Shown: positions 1 through 9,386 of the stretch, in pieces
Layout: each line of letters opens with the position of its first letter
Numbering within the stretch: position 1 is the first letter of the stretch
From: Halorhabdus amylolytica
Lineage (GTDB): Archaea; Halobacteriota; Halobacteria; Halobacteriales; Haloarculaceae
Direction of reading: 5' to 3'
Length of the DNA: 64,000 bases
Assembly: GCF_004944975.1 (NCBI RefSeq)
Contig: NZ_SPQG01000012.1
Coordinates: 42,299 to 106,298, forward strand
The notes under the pieces: generated by a model
Seen by the model: the letters and a program-made list of their open reading frames with translations, nothing else
Told to the model about the DNA's origin: nothing
Database searches by the model: none
Translations under genes and position numbers: made by a program

Positions 1-600
1 TGGTCGACGGAGGACACGGAGTTCGGACTCGGGATCGCCGACATTATCGATCAGATGGACGACAGAGACATCGCACCCTCCCATGGGCCGGGAGGATGGA
101 ACGACCCGGACATGCTACAGATCGGCAACGGACCGGACTCCGGGCAGTCCAAACTGGAAGACGTCACTGTCGAGCGGGGACTGACACCGGCAGAAGAACG
201 CACGCACTTCAGCTTCTGGTGTCTGTTTGCCGCGCCGTTGATGGCGGGGAACGACCTCGTGGAGATGGATGACCGCACGCTGGCACTGCTGACCAACGAG
301 GACGCAGTAGCGATCAATCAGGACCCGCTGGGTATCCAGGGAACGAGAGACGGCCGTCTCGGTGAGACCGAAGTGTGGAGCAAGCGACTCACCGACGGGA
401 GGTGTGCAGTGATACTGTTCAATCGTGGACGGACTCCGGCAACGATCGAAACGACCGTCGAAACGGTCGACATGTCAGTCGACGCCGCGACGTACACCGT
501 CGAGGACGTCTGGGAGGACGACGAGTGGCAGACGAGCGGTACTCTGCACGCGACAGTCGACCCACACGATGTCGCGTTGTTCCGGGTTTCACCCGAGTGA
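1..600 (+). CDS. GH27 alpha-galactosidase, C-terminal part (start lies before the window)
   Basis: The reading frame is open from the first base, so the gene is cut by the window edge. The hallmark GGWNDPDM of glycoside hydrolase family 27, which carries one of the catalytic aspartates of the family, lies at about residues 30-38 of the visible part. It is followed by the conserved barrel segment WCLFAAPLMAGNDL and then a C-terminal beta domain (roughly the last 90 residues). GH27 enzymes release terminal alpha-linked galactose with retention. The N-terminal nucleophile region and any signal peptide cannot be seen, so location in the cell is unknown. It precedes a GH4 gene of related activity by 79 bp, which suggests one alpha-galactoside module. 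The first ATG at 55 is internal and is not a start. Confidence 0.9.
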   Translation, partial: WSTEDTEFGLGIADIIDQMDDRDIAPSHGPGGWNDPDMLQIGNGPDSGQSKLEDVTVERGLTPAEERTHFSFWCLFAAPLMAGNDLVEMDDRTLALLTNEDAVAINQDPLGIQGTRDGRLGETEVWSKRLTDGRCAVILFNRGRTPATIETTVETVDMSVDAATYTVEDVWEDDEWQTSGTLHATVDPHDVALFRVSPE

Positions 601-650
601 CGATCGACCGACGTGTCGCACCTAGCTTCGGTCGTTCGAAGAGTGAAACA

Positions 651-659
651 CTTTTATTC
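651..659 (+). promoter_or_regulatory. Probable TATA box of the GH4 gene
   Basis: The AT-rich element CTTTTATTC lies 21-29 bp before the ATG at 680, the usual spacing for a leaderless haloarchaeal transcript. It implies that the GH4 gene has its own promoter in addition to any read-through from the upstream GH27 gene. Confidence 0.5.
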
Positions 660-679
660 AACGCTGACGAATACGAACT

Positions 680-2062
680 ATGCCGACGATAACGTTTATC
701 GGAGCAGGAAGTATGGTGTTCGCGACGAACCTCGTCGGGGATCTGTTGTCCTACGACGCTCTTTCGGACAGCGAAATCAGGTTGATGGACGTCGACGAAC
801 ACCGACTGGAACAGACCTACCAGGTCGCCACGGCCATGGTGGAAAACGAAGGGCTGGAAGCCAGTGTGGAGGCGACGACGGACCGTCATGCAGCGCTCGA
901 GGGGGCGGATTACGTCCTCAACATGATCAACGTCGGCGGGACCGACCCCTTCGAAAACGAGATCAGAATACCCGAGAAGTACGGGATCAAGCAGGCGATC
1001 GGTGATACGACAGGGCCGGGTGGTGTGTTCCGTGGTCTCCGGACGATTCCGACGGTCCTCGACATCGCGACCGACATGGAAGCACTGTGTCCCGACGCAC
1101 TGTTGATGAACTACACCAATCCGATGTCGATCGTGTGTAAGGCCGTCTACGAGGCAACCGACATCGACGTTGTCGGGCTCTGTCACTCGGTCCCGCATAC
1201 AGTCGAGGCCATCGCCGAGTACGTCGGGGTCCCGGAAGAGGAGCTAGATTACTGGGTTGCAGGGATCAACCACATGGCGTTCTTCCTGGAGTTGACCCGC
1301 GACGGGGAGTCGCTCTATCCTGCACTGTGTGAGGCCTCTCTGGAGGAGGAGACGTACCGCGAGGATACGGTGCGCTTCGAAATGATGCGCCACTTCGGGT
1401 TGTTCCCGACCGAATCGAGCCACCACATGAGCGAGTACGTCCCGTACTTCCGCACCGACGAGGCGACGATCGAGAAGATGACTGGGACGGGTTATGCCGA
1501 GCGCATGCCGACAGCGACGTATCTGAACGGTTGGAAGGAACGCTCCGAACAGCGCGACGAACCGGAACTCGACATCGACCTCTCGACAGTCGGGGTCGAA
1601 CGATCCGACGAGTACGCCGCACGCCTGATCCACTCCCTGGAAACCGACACGGAACGACGGTTCAATCTCAACGTCCCTAACCACGACGATATGATCACTA
1701 ATTTGCCCAACGACGCCTGTGTCGAGGTCCCGGTGTTCGCTGACGGGGCAGGCCTGCACCCGTGTGCGATCGGTGAACTCCCGACCCAATTAGCCCCACT
1801 CGTACAGCAACACACGGCCGTCTACGAACTGGCTGTCGACGCAGCACTGGAAGGGGATCGTGAAAAAGTCCACAGAGCGATCAAGCTCGATCCTCTCTCG
1901 TCGGCAGCCTGTACGCTATCGGAACTTCACGAGATGACCGAGGAGTTGATACAGGCCAACAGCGCATATCTCCCCACCCTGGAGTTCTCCGACGGAATCG
2001 AGGGGGACTCTCGATCGCGAATGGTCAGTGACGCGGACCTCGGCCAGGGACCTTCTCGATAG
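680..2062 (+). CDS. GH4 family alpha-galactosidase-like enzyme (NAD- and metal-dependent)
   Basis: This 460-residue protein has the glycoside hydrolase family 4 layout. An N-terminal Rossmann motif, GAGSMVF (residues 7-13), binds NAD. The Cys-His metal ligand region reads VVGLCHSVPHT (around residue 175), and the second conserved segment GINHMAFFL follows (around residue 195). Family 4 enzymes cleave glycosides through a redox-assisted elimination that needs NAD and Mn(II). The length and CHS motif resemble the MelA-type alpha-galactosidase branch, which acts on unphosphorylated sugars. No signal peptide is present, so it is cytosolic. It sits between GH27 and an IclR regulator, which supports alpha-galactoside use. 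The choice of galactoside over glucoside or galacturonide is inference. Confidence 0.85.
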   Translation: MPTITFIGAGSMVFATNLVGDLLSYDALSDSEIRLMDVDEHRLEQTYQVATAMVENEGLEASVEATTDRHAALEGADYVLNMINVGGTDPFENEIRIPEKYGIKQAIGDTTGPGGVFRGLRTIPTVLDIATDMEALCPDALLMNYTNPMSIVCKAVYEATDIDVVGLCHSVPHTVEAIAEYVGVPEEELDYWVAGINHMAFFLELTRDGESLYPALCEASLEEETYREDTVRFEMMRHFGLFPTESSHHMSEYVPYFRTDEATIEKMTGTGYAERMPTATYLNGWKERSEQRDEPELDIDLSTVGVERSDEYAARLIHSLETDTERRFNLNVPNHDDMITNLPNDACVEVPVFADGAGLHPCAIGELPTQLAPLVQQHTAVYELAVDAALEGDREKVHRAIKLDPLSSAACTLSELHEMTEELIQANSAYLPTLEFSDGIEGDSRSRMVSDADLGQGPSR

Positions 2063-2078
2063 TTCATACGACATGAAC
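2062..2078. promoter_or_regulatory. Palindromic operator-like site, distal copy
   Basis: GTTCATACGACATGAAC is a perfect 6-bp inverted repeat (GTTCAT / ATGAAC) around a 5-bp centre. It begins on the last base of the GH4 stop codon. A second copy differing at one centre base lies 117 bp downstream. Such paired palindromes before a regulator gene are typical of autoregulation; binding by the adjacent IclR protein is inference. Confidence 0.6.
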
Positions 2079-2178
2079 GCGTGGGCCAGGTAGATCCCTA
2101 AATCACCCCGAAGATGCTGAGAATATTGCCCCAGACCGCACCGATGACGCTACAAGGACGAAGATGGCTCGACAGATG

Positions 2179-2195
2179 GTTCATACAACATGAAC
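2179..2195. promoter_or_regulatory. Palindromic operator-like site, proximal copy
   Basis: GTTCATACAACATGAAC repeats the 2062-2078 palindrome with one centre change. It ends immediately before an AT-rich stretch (about 2195-2202) that would be the TATA box if the IclR gene starts at 2227. A protein bound here would compete with the basal transcription factors. Confidence 0.6.
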
Positions 2196-2226
2196 AATTA
2201 TGTTGCCTCAGCCGTACACCTCCGAT

Positions 2227-3006
2227 ATGAAATCAGCCACGATCCCGGCGGCAGGGGAGTTCGACCGCCAAACTGCGAAGACGTCCGTCACGACGTTTCG
2301 TATAATCGAGGCTCTGGAACGGCGTTCGAAGGCACGTGTGAGCGACCTCGCGAGGGAGCTGGATCTGGCAAAAGGGACCGTACACAAGCACCTCACGACG
2401 TTACAGAAAGTGAACTACGTGGTTCAGGAGGACGATAGTTACCGGTTGAGTCTTCGATTCCTCGGGCTCGGAACCACTACGCGGGCTACTCTCGACGTGT
2501 ACCAGATCGCCTACTCTTCACTGGAGAAACTGGCCGAAGCGACGGGAGAGGTCGCGAGCATCATGATTCCCGAACACGGATACGGCGTGTACGTCGTCAG
2601 GGTGAGCTCGGAGGGGCGTCCCGATATCGATATTCAGGAGGGTGAAACGGTGCCGCTGACGGCGACGGCGGGCGGAAAGGCGATCCTCTCTTACATGGAC
2701 GACGAAGCTCGCACCCGGATTTTCGAGCAACACGGGCTTCCGGAGCTGACGGATAACACGATCACCGAGCTCGACGAACTAAAGACTGAACTCCAGCGCA
2801 TTCGGAACAAACGACTGTCCTTCGATAGGGGGGAGTACCGGACCGACCAGCACTGTGTCGGGGCCCCGCTGACCGACTTCGGGGGGAACATTTTGGGTGC
2901 CGTGACGGTATCGGGTCCGGCGTCCCGGATGACCGAGAAGTCGACGACGGCCGATTTCGCGAGTCTCGTCGGCAGCACCGCCGATGCGATCCAGAGTCGC
3001 CTCTAG
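2227..3006 (+). CDS. IclR family transcriptional regulator
   Basis: A winged helix-turn-helix domain occupies about the first 75 residues, with the recognition segment LAKGTVHKHLTTL. A C-terminal IclR effector domain follows, including the typical GGKAILSYM stretch and a late APLTDFGGNILGAVTVSGP segment. IclR proteins are dimeric, ligand-controlled regulators of catabolic genes. I chose the ATG at 2227 over the one at 2200 because the latter is only 4 bp after an operator palindrome and adds nine residues outside the domain. The gene lies between GH4 and a sulfatase, so it probably controls the galactoside/sulfated glycan genes here. Target genes and ligand are inference. Confidence 0.85.
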   Translation: MKSATIPAAGEFDRQTAKTSVTTFRIIEALERRSKARVSDLARELDLAKGTVHKHLTTLQKVNYVVQEDDSYRLSLRFLGLGTTTRATLDVYQIAYSSLEKLAEATGEVASIMIPEHGYGVYVVRVSSEGRPDIDIQEGETVPLTATAGGKAILSYMDDEARTRIFEQHGLPELTDNTITELDELKTELQRIRNKRLSFDRGEYRTDQHCVGAPLTDFGGNILGAVTVSGPASRMTEKSTTADFASLVGSTADAIQSRL

Positions 3007-3066
3007 GAGATCCCGCATGAACGTATCGAGGACTACATACAAGTCACTCCGTGCCAATCATAGCGT

Positions 3067-4398
3067 ATGAACAGCGAGGAAACCCCACCGAATGTCGTCG
3101 TCGTGGTGACGGACCAACAGCGGTGGGACAGCCTGGGGACGTACGGGAACCCGATGGGGTTGACCCCGACGCTAGACGAACTCGCCCGGGACGGAACGAC
3201 TCTCGAAGTCGCGATCTCTCCACAACCGGTGTGTGGGCCGTTCCGGGCTACCTTTCAGACAGGCAAATACGCCACGGAAACGGGCGTCTGGAAGAGCGCG
3301 ATTCCGCTAGAAGGCGAACAAACCCTCGCAGAGATATTCAAAGAAGCCGGGTACGACGTCGGGTACGTCGGTAACTGGCACCTTGCGAGTACCTTCGACG
3401 ACCCGGTCCCGCCCGCACAGCGCGGCGGGTACGACGATTTCTGGCTTGCCGCAGACGTCCCGGAGTTCACGACCCAGCCCAACGACGGGACGCTGTACGA
3501 TGCGGACGGGCAAGCAGTCACCTTCGATCAGTACCGCGTCGACGCGTTCACCGAGTTCGCGATCGAGGGCATCGAACAACTCTCGGAGCCGTTTTTCCTC
3601 GTCGTGGGATACGTCGAACCACACGACCAGAACGACAGGTGGACGTTCGTCGCTCCGGAGGACGCTACCCGTCACGACAAGGATCCGTTCGTCCCCGATG
3701 ATCTCCGGAACCGTCCCGGTGAGTGGTACCACGAGTTGCCGGACTATTACGGTATCGTCGAGCGTCTCGACGAAAACGTCGCACGTATTCTCGAAGCGTT
3801 GTCCGCCCGTGGGATTCGGGACAACACGCTGTTCGTCTATACGTCCGATCACGGCTGTCACTTTCGGACTCGGCCCGGAGAACACAAGCGGACGCCGCAC
3901 GAATCCGCGGTCAGAGTTCCCGGGATCCTCTCCGGCCCTGGATTCACCGACGGAGTAGACATCCAGCGCGTGACGAGCGTACTCGATATCCCACCGACGC
4001 TACTCGACGTGGCTGGGGTCGAGATCCCAGAGACGATGCGCGGGTCGAGCCTGCGTCCGGTCGTCGAGCACGATATCCCCGACGAGGACGGTGCGGCGTT
4101 CATACAGATCAGCGAGTCTCAGATCGGACGAGCGTTGCGGACAGAGCGCTGGAAGTACGCAGTCGCCGCCCCGACGATGACCGGCTGGCAGGGCGGAAGC
4201 GGCGAACAGTCGAGTGACGTATACGTCGAACGGTACCTCTACGATCTACAGCGTGATCCAGGGGAAACGGTCAATCTCGTCGGTCGACCGGATCACCGTG
4301 ACATCGCTGACGACCTTCAGAATCGATTGCTGGCCCACATTCGCGAGGTCGAAAACGAATCACCGGATATCAAACCGTTCGACAAAGGTTATCCTTGA
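3067..4398 (+). CDS. Sulfatase (type I, Cys-dependent formylglycine type), cytosolic
   Basis: The 443-residue protein has the alkaline-phosphatase-fold sulfatase signature. It opens with VVVVTDQQRWDSLG (metal-binding Asp near residue 16). CGPFR (Cys56) matches the C-x-P-x-R motif whose cysteine becomes the catalytic formylglycine, followed by QTGKY. A central TSDHGCHFRTRPGEHKRTP segment supplies further metal and sulfate ligands. It would hydrolyse sulfate esters, probably on a sugar. No signal peptide or Tat motif is present, so the substrate must be imported first. No formylglycine-generating enzyme or radical-SAM maturase is in the window. It is 60 bp after the IclR gene on the same strand. 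Confidence 0.88.
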   Translation: MNSEETPPNVVVVVTDQQRWDSLGTYGNPMGLTPTLDELARDGTTLEVAISPQPVCGPFRATFQTGKYATETGVWKSAIPLEGEQTLAEIFKEAGYDVGYVGNWHLASTFDDPVPPAQRGGYDDFWLAADVPEFTTQPNDGTLYDADGQAVTFDQYRVDAFTEFAIEGIEQLSEPFFLVVGYVEPHDQNDRWTFVAPEDATRHDKDPFVPDDLRNRPGEWYHELPDYYGIVERLDENVARILEALSARGIRDNTLFVYTSDHGCHFRTRPGEHKRTPHESAVRVPGILSGPGFTDGVDIQRVTSVLDIPPTLLDVAGVEIPETMRGSSLRPVVEHDIPDEDGAAFIQISESQIGRALRTERWKYAVAAPTMTGWQGGSGEQSSDVYVERYLYDLQRDPGETVNLVGRPDHRDIADDLQNRLLAHIREVENESPDIKPFDKGYP

Positions 4399-5002
4399 GG
4401 AGACAATCGTCGCGATGATCGGGCTGTGTGGATACACGCCGATGAGTACCTATAGCCGTCCTCGACATGCATTGAACGAACAGTCTGACGATACCCCAAT
4501 ACGACTAATCAGGTGGCTTGCAAAGTACCGTCCACATAACAAGGGTACGTTTGTTATTGGAATGGGCACCACGACAGACAGGGGCGTCACTGTTCCACAA
4601 CCAGTGACGTCGTGTCCGCTCCCGGATCGTTCACGGGGGCATTTCCTGTGGAGTCATCGTGTTCGTTCGACCATCGGTTCCGAACCGTCCACGTGGCTTC
4701 CTTCGCACAGACTCCTTCGTGATCGCCGGCTACGAAACATAACAACTGTACAATCGTCATTGTACACCTCGGTGTCGGCGTTCAAGGGGACGGAGCGCCT
4801 CGTTGTCGTCTCGGTTTTCGGGTGATCCATCGCGTCATGACGTCATGCAGTCTGCCAATTCAGTGGGGTGATCGCCCCTGGGTGTCACCGCGTGGGATCG
4901 TTCTCACGGTCGTGGCTCCCGCCTGGCCCGAACGAGACGTTGACGTGGAGTGGAAAATTGATTGAACACCTTTCAAGACGGGTGATTTTCCGTGTGACGA
5001 GT

Positions 5003-5017
5003 GAAACAATATGTTTC
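5003..5017. promoter_or_regulatory. Short perfect palindrome
   Basis: GAAACAATATGTTTC is a 6-bp inverted repeat around ATA, within the gene-poor region. It could be a regulator site, but no start codon or promoter lies close by, so the role is unknown. Confidence 0.3.
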
Positions 5018-5559
5018 GTGAGAGAGGAGTAACTGGGTTGGCAATAAATAATTGTACATAATACCTGTTTTCCGGACCATCGCAGGACGTGTTGTTCGTG
5101 TGCAGTGGATCCTTTGCAAATCGGCGCTTACTGCCGATTCGGCCCGGTTAACCCGTAGTCATAGTCCGTATCCGGACGCGTTCATGATAGCAACGGTCTG
5201 CGCTGGCATGTGGGTGATACGAACGTCTTCTCGGAACGTCTCTCGGCCGAGAGATCATCATTAACGATTGTTCATCCACTAATCGCGGACATGTGCAGAC
5301 AAAACTATCGACCCAGAGTGAGTATGGATTCACGTGAACAGCCAGGGCTCGGTCTTGTCGTGATCGAATCACAGTATGCCTCTGTTTGCGTGCGATTTGT
5401 TCATCTCAGTGGATCCGACGTACTCCAGGTCCGGAACTGCGGACGCTCCGGTCGCGAAGCGATTCGTGATCTCGTTGGCTACTGAATTGTCGCGGTTCCT
5501 CCTTTCGAGTAGTAGTGTCCCTCATTCGGTCGGTTCGTCAGAGTGTCGTCGTGAGGGGT

Positions 5560-5602
5560 GGATTAGTTTTTGAACATTCCCGTACCAACTATGATGTTCA
5601 CT
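5560..5602. repeat. Direct repeat with internal dyad, copy 1
   Basis: The stretch starts GGATTAGTTTTTGAACAT and ends ATGTTCACT. The inner halves GAACAT and ATGTTC form a dyad about 28 bp wide. A second copy lies 192 bp downstream, before the first GH51 gene. This looks like a duplicated control site, but the binding protein is unknown. Confidence 0.45.
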
Positions 5603-5751
5603 AACGATTATCGATGGCTCGAGTTTTTCGTCTCAGACGGATCGAGGACTCGCGGGGTATTCTTACGGATCGAACCTGCGCTCGATACTGTGATCGGTTT
5701 GGTTGACGTCCCGGACGATGTAGGGGTGGCCTTCGTCGTCGTGCGGCTATC

Positions 5752-5793
5752 GGATTAGTGTTTGAACATCTCGGATCGAGAACTGTGTTCACT
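5752..5793. repeat. Direct repeat with internal dyad, copy 2
   Basis: It starts GGATTAGTGTTTGAACAT and ends TGTTCACT, matching copy 1 at the flanks while the spacer differs. It ends about 95 bp before the GH51 start at 5889. Conservation of the arms over the spacer is what a protein-binding dyad would show. Confidence 0.45.
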
Positions 5794-5888
5794 CCGTGGT
5801 ATTGCTTCGGCTGGTCGTCGATCCGGTCCTGTCACTCGGTGGGGTGGTGTCCGTAATCGTTATGCTTGTCCTGGGGGTATCTGGTCGT

Positions 5889-7427
5889 ATGTCGTCCGAT
5901 ATTAGCGTCCACGGACAGCGAACTGTCGACCGTATTTCGAAACACGTCTACGGCCATTTCGCCGAACACCTCGGCCGCTGCATCTATGGGGGACTCTGGG
6001 TCGGGGACGATAACCGGGTCGAAACGGCCGATGGTATCCGGATGGACACCGTGTCTCTTCTCCGCGAGCTGGGGATCCCGGTCCTCCGGTGGCCGGGCGG
6101 TTGTTTCGCCGACGACTACCACTGGGAGGACGGCGTCGGGCCGCGCGAGGAACGGCCCACGCGACGAAACCTCTGGTGGGCACAGGGCCGCGAGGAGGAG
6201 TTCGTCGAACCGAACGACTTCGGCACCGACGAGTTCCTGCACCTGTGTGAGATGCTCGACACCGAGCCGTATCTCGCCGTCAACGTCGGTTCGTCGACCC
6301 CGGAGGAGGCTCTCGACTGGATCGAATACTGCAACAACGACGACGAGACCGACCTGACCGAGCGCCGCGCCGAGAACGGCCATCCCGAACCCTACGGCGT
6401 GAAATACTGGGGTATCGGCAACGAGAACTGGGGCTGTGGTGGCCGGTTCGCCCCCGACGAGTACGGCGACGAGTACCGGCGGTTCGCCAACTACCTCCGT
6501 GGGTTCAACAACCACCTCGACCCGGACGGCGACATGGAGTTCATTGCCTGCGGGCACCTCACTGACGAGTGGAACGAGGCGTTCTTCGAGAACTTAGAGA
6601 AGGGCATGGAGTTCGGTCCCGGAACGTTCCTCGGAATGGGGTCGCCGTACGAACTACTGGATCACTTTTCGGTCCACCGGTATTACCAGGCCGGTAGCGA
6701 CACGGATTTCGACGAGGATCAACACTACCGTATCTTCGCTCGCACCCGGAAGCTCGCTGACGACATCGACCGGGCGGCCGCGACCCTCGAAGAGTACGTT
6801 CCGACTGGAGACGTCGGGATCATCGTCGACGAGTGGGGCGTCTGGCACCCCGAGGCAACCCCGGATAACGGCCTCGAACAGGCCAACACCGTCCGTGACG
6901 CACTCACGGCCGCGGCCGCCTTCGACATCATGCACGAGCGCGCCGACGTGATCTCGATGGCGAACATCGCCCAGACGGTCAACGTTCTGCAGTGTCTCGT
7001 CGAGACCGACGAGGACGACGCCTGGAAGACCCCGACCTACCAGGTCTTCGATCTCTACGGGGGCCACGCCGGCAACACCGCCGTCGAGGTCGACGTCGAA
7101 AGCGAGACAAAGACCTTCGACGGGGAAGCCCACGCGGTCGAGATGGTGTCGGCCTCCGCCTCTCGGAACGACGAGGAGTTGTTCGTCACCGCGTCGAACC
7201 GCCGCTACGAGGAGAGCGAGACGATCGAGATCGACGTCGACACCGAGTACTCGACGGCGTCGGCGACTGTGCTGTTCGACGGGCAGGACTCCCATGCTTA
7301 CTCCCGAAAGGACAACGCCGAGGCGTTCGAACCCGAGACGCTCGACGTCGAAGTTTCCGAAGACGGGAATTACGTACTCGAAGTACCGCCGTCTTCGGTC
7401 GTCGGGCTGACGCTGGAGCGGGCCTGA
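5889..7427 (+). CDS. GH51 alpha-L-arabinofuranosidase, paralogue 1
   Basis: The 512-residue enzyme has the full family 51 layout: an N-terminal YGHFAEHLGRCIYGG block, a TIM barrel with the acid/base Glu179 in GIGNENWGCGG, and the nucleophile Glu315 in VDEWGVWHPE, then a C-terminal beta-sandwich. GH51 enzymes remove terminal alpha-L-arabinofuranose from arabinan, arabinoxylan or arabinogalactan fragments. There is no signal peptide, so it is cytosolic. An upstream in-frame start at 5796 would add 31 hydrophobic residues absent from the two paralogues. The ATG at 5889 aligns with their starts and has a TATA-like GTTATGCTT about 27 bp before it. It is convergent with the araA gene. Confidence 0.92.
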   Translation: MSSDISVHGQRTVDRISKHVYGHFAEHLGRCIYGGLWVGDDNRVETADGIRMDTVSLLRELGIPVLRWPGGCFADDYHWEDGVGPREERPTRRNLWWAQGREEEFVEPNDFGTDEFLHLCEMLDTEPYLAVNVGSSTPEEALDWIEYCNNDDETDLTERRAENGHPEPYGVKYWGIGNENWGCGGRFAPDEYGDEYRRFANYLRGFNNHLDPDGDMEFIACGHLTDEWNEAFFENLEKGMEFGPGTFLGMGSPYELLDHFSVHRYYQAGSDTDFDEDQHYRIFARTRKLADDIDRAAATLEEYVPTGDVGIIVDEWGVWHPEATPDNGLEQANTVRDALTAAAAFDIMHERADVISMANIAQTVNVLQCLVETDEDDAWKTPTYQVFDLYGGHAGNTAVEVDVESETKTFDGEAHAVEMVSASASRNDEELFVTASNRRYEESETIEIDVDTEYSTASATVLFDGQDSHAYSRKDNAEAFEPETLDVEVSEDGNYVLEVPPSSVVGLTLERA

Positions 7428-7560
7428 CGGATCGGTCGCGGTCGACTCTCTGTTTCGATCGTTCAGGTTGCTTTGACTGGGTGCCCTTCGAGGCGTTTGC
7501 GGAAGAACTGTAACGCGGGTTTCGAGAGTGCGGGCGGGTTTCCCGGATATCGTCGCCTTC

Positions 7561-9069
7561 TCAGTTGAGCCGGTGGTACGTCTCGTTCCACTGCAGTTCC
7601 CGCTCGAAGTCGTCCAGGTCGGTTTCTTCGTCGACGTGGAGGAATTCGATGTCGGCCATCTCGGCGAAGTCCTTGAGGTGCTGGGCGGTCACGGCCTGAC
7701 TGTAGCCCGTGTGGTGGGCGCCACCGGCCTTGATCCAGGCTTCGATCGCCGTCTCGAAGCCCGGCTGTGGGTCCCAGAGTGCTCTCGCGACGGGGAGATT
7801 CGGCAGGTCTTCGGCCGGTTCGACCGTCTCGACGTCGTTGACGATCATGCGGAAGCGATCGCCCACGTCCACAACCGTCGCGTTCACGGCCGGCCCGGCG
7901 GCCGCGTCGAAGACCGATCGAACCGGGTCGGCTTTCCCGCCGATGTCGAGCGGATGTATCTCCAGTCGGGGCTGTTCGCCGGCAATCGACTCACAGATCT
8001 CCAGCATGTGCGCCCCGAGGACTGTCTCGTCAGCGAGGTCGTAGGTGTAGTGCTCCATGAGGGACGTGCCGCCTTCCAGTCCCCGACCCATGACCTTCAT
8101 CGCCCTGGTCAACAGTGCCGACTTCCAGTCGCCCTCGGGTCCGAAACCGTATCCGTCGGCCATCAGTCGCTGGACGGCCAGACCGGGCAGTTGGGTCAGA
8201 CCAGTCAGGTTTTCGAAGGTCGTCGTAAAGCCCACGAATTCGCCGTCTTCCAGGAACGCCCGGATCCCGAGTTCGATCCGGGCAGCTTCCCTGAGGGAGT
8301 CACGCTTCTCGCCGTCTTCGGCGAGTTCCGGGGCGAGTTCGTACTCGTCCTCGTAGGTCGCCACGAGATCGTCGATCTCCGCCGTGGAGACGGCGTCGAC
8401 GTACTCGACGAGGTCGCCGAGTCCGTATCCGTCGACGGTGGCGCCAAACGTCATCTCCGCCGCGACCTTGTCGCCTTCCGTGACGGCGACGTCGCGCATA
8501 TTGTCCCCGAAGCGGGCGATTTTCGCCCCGCGGAGGTCGTACCACGCACAGGCGGCCCGCGTCCAGGTTCCCAGCTGTTCGAGGACCGCGTCGTCCTCCC
8601 AGTGGCCGACGACGACCTTGCGATCGACGTCGAGCCGGGAGACGATGTGCCCGAACTCGCGACCGCCGTGGGCGGACTGGTTGACGTTCATGAAGTCCAT
8701 GTCGATCTCCGAGTAGGGGAGCCGTTCGTTGTACTGGGTGTGGAGATGGACGAACGGCTTTTCCAGGGCCTGGAGGCCACGGATCCACATCTTCGCCGGC
8801 GAGAACGTATGCATCCACGTGATCAACCCGACGCAGTTTTCCGTCGCGTTGGCCTCCATGACGATCTCTTCGATGGCGTCACGCGTCGTCAGGACGGGTT
8901 TGTGAACCACATCTACCGGAATCTGGTCTGACGCCGAGAGGGAAGCCGCGATCTCCCCGGAGTGCTCGTCGACGATCTCCAGTGCCTCTTCGCCATAGAG
9001 GTGTTGACTCCCCGTGACGAACCACAGTTCCAGGTCGCCGAATTCGGTGTCGTGCGGTATGTCCGTCAT
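7561..9069 (-). CDS. araA: L-arabinose isomerase
   Basis: The 502-residue protein begins with the AraA hallmark [14 protein letters not shown]. It carries the conserved central [11 protein letters not shown] segment and [13 protein letters not shown], which contains active-site glutamate and neighbouring residues. It ends at the usual family length of about 500. It converts L-arabinose to L-ribulose in the cytosol with a divalent metal, the first step of the bacterial-type pathway. An ATG at 9186 would add 39 residues with no AraA homology. I prefer 9069, but a strong TATA-like stretch at about 9206-9222 would fit either the longer start or a leader of about 120 nt. It lies among GH51 genes that produce its substrate; kinase and epimerase candidates are 40 kb away. 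Confidence 0.9.
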   Translation of the reverse strand: MTDIPHDTEFGDLELWFVTGSQHLYGEEALEIVDEHSGEIAASLSASDQIPVDVVHKPVLTTRDAIEEIVMEANATENCVGLITWMHTFSPAKMWIRGLQALEKPFVHLHTQYNERLPYSEIDMDFMNVNQSAHGGREFGHIVSRLDVDRKVVVGHWEDDAVLEQLGTWTRAACAWYDLRGAKIARFGDNMRDVAVTEGDKVAAEMTFGATVDGYGLGDLVEYVDAVSTAEIDDLVATYEDEYELAPELAEDGEKRDSLREAARIELGIRAFLEDGEFVGFTTTFENLTGLTQLPGLAVQRLMADGYGFGPEGDWKSALLTRAMKVMGRGLEGGTSLMEHYTYDLADETVLGAHMLEICESIAGEQPRLEIHPLDIGGKADPVRSVFDAAAGPAVNATVVDVGDRFRMIVNDVETVEPAEDLPNLPVARALWDPQPGFETAIEAWIKAGGAHHTGYSQAVTAQHLKDFAEMADIEFLHVDEETDLDDFERELQWNETYHRLN

Positions 9070-9205
9070 AAGTACACGTTCACGTTCCACTACCAGCGAC
9101 AAAAAGGAATCGGTCATACGCTCCCGATCCGACTGATTCTCGACTCGTTCGACCCACGACGGTACTCTCGGGGCCGTCGGTCCCAACCCCTCTCGACGAG
9201 ATCAT

Positions 9206-9222
9206 ACACTGAAATAATATAA
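9206..9222 (-). promoter_or_regulatory. AT-rich dyad, probable araA promoter element
   Basis: AATAATATAATTATT forms a perfect AT palindrome in the 317-bp gap between araA and the divergent HTH gene. On the minus strand it would place transcription near 9190. The rest of the gap has no coding signal. Confidence 0.4.
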
Positions 9223-9386
9223 TTATTGATTTACAAAGATTCGTCCAGTCAGACGGGAACAATGGGTTGAAAATTTCATCATCGGCTGCGGACTGATTGG
9301 GGTGAGAACTCCTCCACGAGCAGCCCAACCGGTCATCGAACTGTAGTACCGAAAAGTAATTGAATATTCTATCCTAATACGGGAAT

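Larger units (their letters stand above)
4399..5888. other. Gene-poor region of about 1.5 kb
   Basis: No open frame here has recognisable domains or typical haloarchaeal protein composition. The frame at 4214-4825 overlaps the sulfatase and is rich in Arg, Ser and Thr, as expected for chance translation. The region does hold several dyads (5003-5017, 5560-5602, 5752-5793), so it is more likely a regulatory or decayed stretch than unread coding sequence. Confidence 0.5.

Noticed and set aside
7528..8931. A 467-residue plus-strand frame over araA
   Set aside because: The araA strand has the family signature; this frame has none.
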